Shown: positions 7,065 to 11,967 of the stretch, piece by piece
How positions within the stretch are numbered: position 1 is the first letter of the stretch
Layout: every line of letters begins with the position of its first letter
From: Candidatus Zixiibacteriota bacterium
GTDB lineage: Bacteria; Zixibacteria; MSB-5A5; SM1-73
Direction: 5' to 3'
NCBI GenBank assembly: GCA_022866585.1
Contig: JALHUP010000135.1
Span: 1 to 11,967, forward strand
Length of the DNA stretch: 11,967 nt
The notes under the pieces: generated by a model
Database searches by the model: none
What the model saw: only the letters and a program-made list of their open reading frames with translations
What the model was told of the DNA's origin: nothing
Made by a program: the position numbers and the translations under genes

Positions 7065-7090
7065 GGCCGTAACCTCCTAAAACGAAACCC
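6978..7090. other. CG-rich gap segment with spaced inverted repeat, possible structured RNA
   Basis: The gap between the TPR and ABC genes (6843-7137, 295 bp) contains an unusual density of CG dinucleotides from about 6930 to 7085 compared with the rest of the window. It holds a perfect 9-bp inverted repeat, GGGTTTCGT (6978-6986) with ACGAAACCC (7082-7090). Inside it are several CGTC/GACG pairs and a small CGTAT (7007-7011) / ATACG (7018-7022) hairpin. These could fold one RNA of about 110 nt that encloses the AGGAGG at 7073-7078. I matched it to no known riboswitch or small RNA and saw no tRNA-like arm. Confidence 0.3.
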
Positions 7091-7137
7091 AAAGATGCAA
7101 CCGTTATTTAATTGACAAAGTAATATACACTTATTTC

Positions 7138-8985
7138 TCAAATCTTAAATTGCATCTCGTAGAGTCTTTTGTACAATCCCTCCTGTTGAATTAAACTTTT
7201 ATGATCGCCCATCTGGACGATTTTGCCGTCGTCTAATACCACTATTTTATCCGCATTCTGAATGGTGGACAATCTATGAGCAATAACGAAGACCGTGCGT
7301 CCTTTCATCAAACGGTCGATTGCCTCTTGAACTAAGGCTTCGGATTCTGTGTCTAAAGAGGAGGTGGCTTCGTCAAAGATCAAAATAGGCGGATTTTTAA
7401 ATAATGCGCGTGCTATTGCCAGCCTCTGCCTTTCTCCTCCTGAAATCTTGACTCCTCTGTCTCCGATTATGGTCTGATATTTTTGAGGCATGGACATTAT
7501 GAACTGGTGGGCATTAGCGGCTTTGGCGGCAGATTCAACTTCCTCTTTAGAGGCCTGGTTGTGACCATAGGCAATGTTGTTCCAGACCGTGTCGTTGAAC
7601 AGAATGGTTTCCTGGGTCACGATTCCCATTAAATTTCTTAAAGATCTTAAATTAATTTTTTTGATATTAATGCCATCAATTTTTATTTCTCCAAAGGTAG
7701 GATCATAAAAACGGGGAAGCAAATCCATCAGAGTTGATTTCCCTGCTCCCGAGGGACCTACCAAAGCTATAATCTCTCCCGCTTTAACCTCAAGGTTTAT
7801 ACGGGATAGAACCTCCTTATCGCTGCTATCGTAGCTGAACGAGATGTTTTCGAAAGCCACTTTGTCTTTCAGGGAATCTATTCTTATGGCTTCGGGACGA
7901 TCTTTAATCTTAGGCTCGGTATCTAAAACTTCGAAAATCCTTTTGGCGGCGGCCAGCCCCTGTTGAATATCGACGTTCAGCTGGCTTAAGCTCCTCACCG
8001 GCTGCATTAAAGAAAGCATGGCGAAAAGGAAAAGAAAAAATCTGCCCGGATCCAAATTCCCTGCCACAATATCTTTGCCCGCAAACCACAAAAGCAAAAC
8101 TGCCGCAAATACCCCCAAGATTTCGGTCAAAGGCGGACCCAAGGAACCTATGCGGGTGAGCTTGACCATGGTCTTGAAATAATCTTTTGTAGCATTGGTA
8201 AATTTTTTGATTTCAAATTTCTCCATGACGAATGCTTTAACTACCCTGATTCCGGAGATGGTCTCCTGCAATACCGAGGTCATGCTCCCCATTTTTTCCT
8301 GAGTGAGGACGCTTGATTTTTTAACCTTTTGCCCGAATCTTCCAATTATGATGGACGCTGGAGGAAAAAGAAGGAGGGCCACTAACGCTAACTTCCAGCT
8401 TGCCCAGAAGACCAAAAACAGATACACTAACAAAAGAAATCCCTGACGCAAAGCCTCCGCAAAACCATTGGCTACTGCCCCCTTAACTAAGGTGATGTCA
8501 TTGGTGATCCGGGAGATCAAGACCCCGGTTTTCTGCCCATGAAAATATTCTAAAGGCAAAAGATGAAAATGGCTATAAAGTTTATTTCGCAAATCCATGA
8601 TCACCCCTTGCTCCACCCCCACGATCAAAAAGCTCTGCGCATACCAGAACAAATTCTTAACCAGAAAAATCAAGAAGATTAAAATACAAAAACGTCCCAA
8701 GGTCTCCATTTTGGTCTTCCCAATAATTAGCTGATTGAATTTCTCTTTCAAAATTTTGGGCATAAGCGCCACCAAACTCTTCTCCCCTCGTGGAGAGATT
8801 TCTTTATTTGAAGAAATGTCTTGGCTAAACGTTCCTTGTTCGGAAAAGATGATTTTGGTTAAAGGAACAACCATGGTGATAGAAAAACCGCTCATGCCAG
8901 CGAAGAGAACCATAAAAATCATGGCTAAGATCAACTGTTTCAAATGCGGCTTTAAAAAACCAAGTAATCTAAAGTAAAGCTTCAT
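7138..8985 (-). CDS. msbA: MsbA-type ABC exporter (lipid A-core flippase family), fused permease and ATPase
   Basis: A half-transporter of 615 residues, active as a homodimer in the inner membrane; in this family it flips lipid A-core or a similar lipid-linked glycan outward. The membrane domain (about 15-330) is followed by a complete ATPase: Walker A GPSGAGKS at 410-417, Q-loop Q458 in VTQET, signature ISGGERQ at 514-520 (E in place of Q, common in exporters), Walker B ILIFDE at 534-539 and H-loop H570 in IAHRLST. The loop between helices 1 and 2 is long (about 48-98) and includes SPRGEK at 64-69, encoded by DNA resembling the core of the window's palindromic repeats. I chose ATG 8985 (MKLYFRLLGFLKPH, the usual family start), with AAGGA 10 nt upstream. 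TTG 9009 would add eight residues and has no Shine-Dalgarno. Context with two GT9 genes supports a lipopolysaccharide role; other lipid substrates are possible. Confidence 0.9.
   Translation of the reverse strand: MKLYFRLLGFLKPHLKQLILAMIFMVLFAGMSGFSITMVVPLTKIIFSEQGTFSQDISSNKEISPRGEKSLVALMPKILKEKFNQLIIGKTKMETLGRFCILIFLIFLVKNLFWYAQSFLIVGVEQGVIMDLRNKLYSHFHLLPLEYFHGQKTGVLISRITNDITLVKGAVANGFAEALRQGFLLLVYLFLVFWASWKLALVALLLFPPASIIIGRFGQKVKKSSVLTQEKMGSMTSVLQETISGIRVVKAFVMEKFEIKKFTNATKDYFKTMVKLTRIGSLGPPLTEILGVFAAVLLLWFAGKDIVAGNLDPGRFFLFLFAMLSLMQPVRSLSQLNVDIQQGLAAAKRIFEVLDTEPKIKDRPEAIRIDSLKDKVAFENISFSYDSSDKEVLSRINLEVKAGEIIALVGPSGAGKSTLMDLLPRFYDPTFGEIKIDGINIKKINLRSLRNLMGIVTQETILFNDTVWNNIAYGHNQASKEEVESAAKAANAHQFIMSMPQKYQTIIGDRGVKISGGERQRLAIARALFKNPPILIFDEATSSLDTESEALVQEAIDRLMKGRTVFVIAHRLSTIQNADKIVVLDDGKIVQMGDHKSLIQQEGLYKRLYEMQFKI
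8770..8797. repeat. In-gene fragment resembling the core of the palindromic repeat family
   Basis: Inside the ABC transporter gene the plus strand reads CACC (8770-8773), seven bases, then TCTCCCCT (8781-8788) and GGAGAG (8792-8797). Copy 3 has the same layout: CACC, seven bases, TCTCCCCT, three bases, GGGAGAG. The stem TCTCC (8781-8785) with GGAGA (8792-8796) is kept. It codes for the ISPRGEK stretch of the loop between membrane helices 1 and 2. Terminal arms are not visible here, so it may be a degraded insertion or coincidence. Confidence 0.4.
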
Positions 8986-9032
8986 ATAACCTATTTCCTT
9001 GACGTTCAATGAAATACAATGAACAATGAAAT

Positions 9033-9146
9033 TAATACAAACACACGAAAGTTTGTTACTTCACCCGATTTCCCCCTCACCTTTATCCTCTCCCCTAAGG
9101 GGAGAGGAGGAGCTTCGTAGTAACAAAAATAAATACATTTGTATTA
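9033..9146. repeat. Intergenic palindromic element, copy 3 (nested inverted repeats)
   Basis: A 114-bp element that is close to one long imperfect palindrome. The outer arms are TAATACAAA (9034-9041 plus neighbours) on the left and the complement of 9134-9146 on the right. The middle arms are TTTGTTACTTC (9052-9062) against GTAGTAACAAA (9117-9127), pairing at 10 of 11 positions. The core stem is TCCTCTCCCC (9086-9095) with GGGGAGAGGA (9099-9108) and a 3-nt loop. It lies between the ABC transporter and GT9 gene 2, its right arm ending 5 bp from the GT9 stop codon (9152-9154). This is the best-preserved copy structurally. Confidence 0.75.
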
Positions 9147-9151
9147 TTTTT

Positions 9152-10276
9152 CTAAGCTTTTTCTTTAACCAAGACTCTTGTTTCCATCATCTCTTTTGTT
9201 GCTTCTTTTACCGTTTCAACCGAGATTTTACCATTTGACGAACAAATGATTTTATGATTTTTCCCTCGAGGTCCAAATTTGACGGGGTCGGAATCCAAAA
9301 ACAAAGCTAAAGTTGGTGTTCCCACTGCCGTCGAAAGATGCATGGCTCCTGTGTCTCCAGAGATAAATAAGTTACATCTTTTAATTAGAGCGACTAAGAC
9401 CGGAAGGGGAAACAAGTCTGACAAGATTTGTTTATTCTCATTTTTTAAAGTCAATCCTTTCCGCCGAAGGCGGATCCTTCGGATAATGATCTTTTTTTCC
9501 TCAGGTCCCCAAATAAAAATCACTTTGGCATCAAAATCGTCTATTAGCCAATCTGCCAAGCGGGTAAAATTGTCCAAATCCAATCTTTTCTTCCCTCTCC
9601 CTCCAAGATTTATACCGATCAAGAAATCATCAGGTAATATGCCCTTTTCTTTAAGATATTTTTTAACAGACAGTCTGTTTTCAGGATCAACTTCAATTTT
9701 TAAGTCACTTCCCTCAAAGTCGCCCACCAAAAACCGCAATAGTTCAAGATGCATTTCCGTCGCATGCCTTTGGAGAGGAAGCGAAGGAACCTCCAGATTC
9801 AAGAAGAGATCGCTGTGTGGCTTTTTGTAACCTATCCTGTATTTCGCTCCACAAAGATAAGCCAGAAAAGAATTGTTAAGGGAGAAACTGTTTTCATCGC
9901 TTGCGTCAAAAGCTAAATCAAATCTTTGTTTCCTTATCTTCCTGATAAAAAATACAAGCGAAAGCGGATGAAAAATGTATTGTCTTTTTTTTGCCACAAA
10001 AATCTGATCCACCAAACTTGAATTGTAAAAAAGAGTGTGAAAAGTTTTGCTGGCAAGATAAGAGATATGTGCTTGTGGAAAAGATTTTCTTAGGGCAGAA
10101 AGTAAGGGCGTGGTCAAGATCAAATTCCCAATTCTATCATCCTGCCTGATGACTAAAATTTTTTTGATGCTGGAAAGATCCACCTCTTCAGGTGTAAGCT
10201 TTTCCTGTTTTAGAAATAAGCCCAAAATGAAAACCAAGAATTTTTTTCCGATATGTTCTATTTGTTTAAATACCAT
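9152..10276 (-). CDS. GT9-family heptosyltransferase-like protein 2 (catalytic Asp replaced by Asn)
   Basis: A second GT-B-fold family 9 protein (374 residues), expected to transfer heptose or a similar sugar in lipopolysaccharide core synthesis. A 37-residue N-terminal extension with a short hydrophobic stretch (KKFLVFILGLFLK at 11-23) may dock on the membrane. The first Rossmann motif is KKILVIRQDDRIGNLILTTP at 38-57: the position usually Asp after the RIG (D17 in the GT9 protein at 4383-5459) is N51. The donor site is well kept: LFISGDTGAMHLSTAVGTP at 303-321. It lacks the C-terminal cysteine cluster of the other GT9. I chose ATG 10276 because AGGTGAG (10290 to 10284) sits 7 nt upstream; the GTG at 10288 lies inside that Shine-Dalgarno. 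A promoter-like sequence precedes it at 10303-10334. Confidence 0.9.
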   Translation of the reverse strand: MVFKQIEHIGKKFLVFILGLFLKQEKLTPEEVDLSSIKKILVIRQDDRIGNLILTTPLLSALRKSFPQAHISYLASKTFHTLFYNSSLVDQIFVAKKRQYIFHPLSLVFFIRKIRKQRFDLAFDASDENSFSLNNSFLAYLCGAKYRIGYKKPHSDLFLNLEVPSLPLQRHATEMHLELLRFLVGDFEGSDLKIEVDPENRLSVKKYLKEKGILPDDFLIGINLGGRGKKRLDLDNFTRLADWLIDDFDAKVIFIWGPEEKKIIIRRIRLRRKGLTLKNENKQILSDLFPLPVLVALIKRCNLFISGDTGAMHLSTAVGTPTLALFLDSDPVKFGPRGKNHKIICSSNGKISVETVKEATKEMMETRVLVKEKA

Positions 10277-10302
10277 ACAATTTCTCACCTTAGTAATTGA
10301 GC

Positions 10303-10334
10303 ATTATATTAACATAAAGGTGCACAAAAGTCAA
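10303..10334 (-). promoter_or_regulatory. Candidate promoter for GT9 gene 2
   Basis: On the minus strand TTGACT (10334 to 10329, five of six matches to TTGACA) is followed by TTAATATAAT. TATAAT (10308 to 10303) is a perfect -10 but at a 20-nt spacing. The overlapping TAATAT (10311 to 10306) has the ideal 17-nt spacing with four of six matches. Either would start RNA about 20-25 nt before ATG 10276, just ahead of its Shine-Dalgarno. This could be the head of the GT9-ABC transcription unit. Judged by eye. Confidence 0.45.
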
Positions 10335-10405
10335 CCAATTTCGGAGTCAGAAAGGGCTTGTTGAATTTTTTTGCAAAAACTAAAAAAGAAGCCGAAAGTG
10401 TAGTT

Positions 10406-10603
10406 GCTTGATTATGGTTATCTACTAATTATGATGACAACCCTACATAGCGCAGTGAGGGGAAATGTAGGGGCGACCCTTGTGGTCGCCCGTAAAACCG
10501 GTTTCGGGAGGGGACAAGCCCCTCCCCTACATAAGCTTTCCGCGAACAATCTACCATGTTCACAAAACCTGCCAAGCTAAAAAGTTGATGACCATTATCA
10601 AGC
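10406..10603. repeat. Composite palindromic element with 21-bp outer inverted repeats
   Basis: This fills most of the 353-bp non-coding gap 10277-10629. Outer arms at 10406-10426 and the complement of 10583-10603 match at 18 of 21 bases. Inside are CCCTACAT (10441-10448), pairing with ATGTAGGG (10465-10472), and ATGTAGGGG (10465-10473), pairing with CCCCTACAT (10524-10532). Two perfect 8-bp hairpins with 5-nt loops follow: GGGCGACC/GGTCGCCC (10471-10491) and GGGAGGGG/CCCCTCCC (10506-10526). Between them is the palindrome AAACCGGTTT (10495-10504). The translation of its minus strand contains GEGLVPSR and GRPQGSPLH, strings I recognise from many spurious small database proteins, which marks it as a dispersed repeat type rather than a gene. 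Confidence 0.7.
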
Positions 10604-10629
10604 TTTGGAATGCCCAATAAATTGGACAA

Positions 10630-11436
10630 CTACATGTTAGGTTCAAAAGTAATCCTTTTGGCACTTGGGGGAATTTCAAGTTGGAATTTCTTTTCCGGGA
10701 TGAGGAGATTGAGTTTACGCTCAATGAATTTTATCCTGGCAGATTCATCCTGAAAGGATTCACCGTGAACGGATTCTTTGGCAGTTGACTTTATCTCGAT
10801 AACATTTGCCAATCCCACGTTTTGATGGGATGAAAAATTTTTATATTCTATCTCGTAAACCTCTCTCCTTTTCTTATCAGTCCACACACTTCTGGTGAGG
10901 CGGCATCTCTTAGAATCAATCCAATATTCTTTGGTCCACCTTTCATCTTCAGATTTATAAATGAACTTATTTCTCTCTTGTCCCACATAGAGCATGTCTT
11001 TTTCGCTCAAAACATTCTCGCCGGTGATTATTTTCAAAAGGGTTTTCAGATCTATTTTCAAGCTCCAAAGCGCACTTTTTTCGAAGTCCGAAAAGTTGCC
11101 CCTGTAAAACTCGTTATCATTAGGAAAATAAAGCGTCAGGCTGTCATTCTCGCCTTTTGCTTTGAAAATATCTGTTCCCCAAAATGATTGAGGGTAAAAT
11201 GAAAAAAGGTCGGGCGACTTATAAAAGAGCTCAATCGTGCTTGAGAATTTCGCTTTTTCGCCTTTGAGTTTCAAATTCATGATACAGGCAAAAGTTTCAA
11301 ATTTTACCTGATTTCTAACTGCGCATTTTAAAATATTTTGCTGAGTCCTCTCCTCAGGCAGAATCTTTGGCTTGGGAGCACAATTGAAAATCAAAAAGGT
11401 GGTTAAGATTAACGATGAAAATATGAATTTTGACAT
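10630..11436 (-). CDS. Putative outer-membrane lipoprotein, LolA/LolB-like or DUF4292-like
   Basis: A 268-residue exported protein. The N-terminus (MSKF, then hydrophobic 4-17) is a lipoprotein signal ending LIFNC, with C19 as the predicted lipidated residue. The lipobox is irregular (F at -2, N at -1 instead of a small residue). Residue +2 is Ala, which under the E. coli rule would send it to the outer membrane. The mature part alternates polar and hydrophobic strands: FYPQSFWGTDIFKAKGENDS (84-103), then LTLYFP and EFYRGNF. The pattern is reminiscent of the half-barrel LolA/LolB fold and of DUF4292 proteins; I place it there by overall pattern only. Function is unknown; a role in handling or binding a lipid is possible. 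ATG 11436 has AGG directly adjacent and no spaced Shine-Dalgarno. Element copy 4 begins 3 nt upstream of the start. Confidence 0.75.
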   Translation of the reverse strand: MSKFIFSSLILTTFLIFNCAPKPKILPEERTQQNILKCAVRNQVKFETFACIMNLKLKGEKAKFSSTIELFYKSPDLFSFYPQSFWGTDIFKAKGENDSLTLYFPNDNEFYRGNFSDFEKSALWSLKIDLKTLLKIITGENVLSEKDMLYVGQERNKFIYKSEDERWTKEYWIDSKRCRLTRSVWTDKKRREVYEIEYKNFSSHQNVGLANVIEIKSTAKESVHGESFQDESARIKFIERKLNLLIPEKKFQLEIPPSAKRITFEPNM

Positions 11437-11438
11437 CC

Positions 11439-11566
11439 TAATAAAAGCACATTTTTTTGATGCGAAGCTACCCCCTCACCGTTGCCCTCTCCCCGGAGGG
11501 GAGAGGAAGGGAGATCCGCTTAATCCGTTCAGGATGAATCCTTTTCCATCCGTTGACCGTCTTTAT
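11439..11566. repeat. Intergenic palindromic element, copy 4
   Basis: The core is ACCCCCTCACCGTTGC followed by a perfect 9-bp stem, CCTCTCCCC (11486-11494) with GGGGAGAGG (11498-11506) and loop GGA. The left arm TAATAAAAG (11439-11447) matches TAATACAAA at 7 of 9 bases and lies at the expected distance from the core. The right arm is poor (complement of about 11557-11566). If the limits are right the element occupies essentially the whole 126-bp gap between the M50 protease stop and the lipoprotein start. The rest of the gap shows only a weak GGATG/CATCC pair. Confidence 0.6.
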
Positions 11567-11967
11567 AAAAATCGAGTGAAATCTGCGCCGGCGAAAAGAT
11601 AGCTGAAAAAACTTACAAAGGGAGATAAAATTCCCCATAGGATAGGAACATGTAAGGTTTGACCAATTAAGATGATCCCGATCAGCAAAAATGGACCGAA
11701 TCTTTCTAATTGCATAAAAGGTTCCTCATATTGTGGTGGCAAAATTCCCATCAAGATTTTCGATCCATCCAATGGAGGTATAGGGATCAGGTTGAAAAAA
11801 GCCAAGACTAAATTTATGGTCAGCCCGAAAACTATCATCGTCACGACAATCCCAAACATTGATGAGTGTAAATCGGGGTTCATCGGTAAAATATTCAAGA
11901 ACCGAATGATCACACCACAACCCAGGGCAGTCAACATGTTTGCTCCCGGACCTGCTAAGGAGACCCA
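11563..11967 (-). CDS. Site-2 protease family (M50) zinc metalloprotease, C-terminal part (5' end outside window)
   Basis: The last 134 residues of an intramembrane metalloprotease that cleaves membrane-embedded substrates such as anti-sigma factors or signal remnants. The frame is open through the right edge and reads WVSLAGPGAN before the first internal Met, so ATG 11937 is not the true start. SLAGPGAN (residues 3-10 of the visible part) and NLIPIPPLDG (59-68) are hallmark M50 motifs; D67 is the expected third zinc ligand. The HExxH helix should lie beyond the window. Hydrophobic helices at about 12-27, 38-60, 87-102 and 105-125 fit a compact short-form S2P without a visible PDZ domain. It ends TAA at 11563 and is followed by the lipoprotein on the same strand. 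Its substrate cannot be deduced. Confidence 0.9.
   Translation of the reverse strand, partial: WVSLAGPGANMLTALGCGVIIRFLNILPMNPDLHSSMFGIVVTMIVFGLTINLVLAFFNLIPIPPLDGSKILMGILPPQYEEPFMQLERFGPFLLIGIILIGQTLHVPILWGILSPFVSFFSYLFAGADFTRFL

Noticed and set aside
8986..9009. TTG at 9009 as start of the ABC transporter
   Set aside because: No Shine-Dalgarno upstream, and ATG 8985 gives the normal family N-terminus with AAGGA upstream.
9026..9238. 70-codon plus-strand open frame
   Set aside because: It runs through palindromic element copy 3 and then antisense into the GT9 gene; the Pro/Ser/Leu-rich start is just the CCTCTCC repeat translated.
9279..9830. 183-codon plus-strand open frame
   Set aside because: Entirely antisense to GT9 gene 2, whose motifs are unambiguous; composition is typical of a shadow frame.
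10277..10288. GTG at 10288 as start of GT9 gene 2
   Set aside because: The GTG lies inside the AGGTGAG sequence that is well placed to serve ATG 10276.
10429..10629. 66-codon minus-strand open frame after the lipoprotein gene
   Set aside because: Its middle is the translation of the palindromic repeat (GEGLVPSR, GRPQGSPLH), a well-known source of false small proteins, and no ribosome site or family signal is visible.
11372..11602. 76-codon plus-strand open frame
   Set aside because: It spans the start of the lipoprotein gene, element copy 4 and the end of the protease gene, all antisense; its LPGGER stretch is the repeat core.
1..11967. CRISPR array, tRNA, rRNA or insertion-sequence transposase
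   Set aside because: No regularly spaced direct repeats with unique spacers, no cloverleaf with TTCGA-type arm, and no transposase motif were found. The 120-bp periodicity in 5700-6300 is due to coding TPR repeats.

Overview
The window (about 12 kb, AT-rich by eye) comes from a Gram-negative-type bacterium. It carries two ADP-heptose-type (GT9) glycosyltransferases, three other sugar transferases, an MsbA-type ABC flippase and an outer-membrane-style lipoprotein. All credible genes lie on the minus strand and read from the right end to the left. The frequent TTG starts, loose gene spacing, long inverted-repeat elements in the gaps and 40-residue TPR repeats would fit an uncultured lineage near the FCB group or a neighbouring candidate phylum. 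That placement is a guess; nothing in the window fixes the taxonomy.

Layout in the direction of transcription: (1) 11967-11563, C-terminal part of an intramembrane M50 (site-2) metalloprotease, cut by the window edge. (2) 11436-10630, a lipoprotein with a LolA/LolB-like or DUF4292-like look. (3) 10629-10277, a 353-bp gap holding a nest of palindromes flanked by 21-bp inverted repeats, then a candidate promoter. (4) 10276-9152, GT9 transferase 2. (5) 8985-7138, MsbA-type ABC exporter. (6) 7137-6843, a gap with an odd CG-rich stretch and a 44-codon frame behind a perfect Shine-Dalgarno. (7) 6842-5646, membrane-anchored TPR protein. (8) 5459-4383, GT9 transferase 1, overlapping (9) 4420-3296, a GT4 transferase. 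(10) 3071-2313, a WaaE/KdtX-like GT2. (11) 2191-1235, a WbbL-like GT2. (12) 1179 to the left edge, bifunctional (p)ppGpp synthetase/hydrolase, cut by the window edge.

Genes 4, 5 and 8-11 make sense together as a lipopolysaccharide or lipooligosaccharide core assembly set: GT9, GT4 and GT2 enzymes extend the core on the cytoplasmic face and the ABC protein flips the lipid-linked product. The TPR protein, lipoprotein, M50 protease and Rel enzyme are neighbours whose link to this pathway is not shown by the sequence.

The least ordinary content is between and inside the genes. Four of the gaps carry the same 110-130-bp element: a CCTCTCCCC/GGGGAGAGG hairpin flanked by TAATACAAA-type terminal inverted repeats. 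A fifth gap holds a possible diverged member. A short in-frame piece of the ABC transporter's periplasmic loop looks like the core of this element. The gap at 10.4-10.6 kb holds a different, more complex palindromic element. I saw no tRNA, rRNA, CRISPR array, insertion-sequence transposase or convincing intrinsic terminator.
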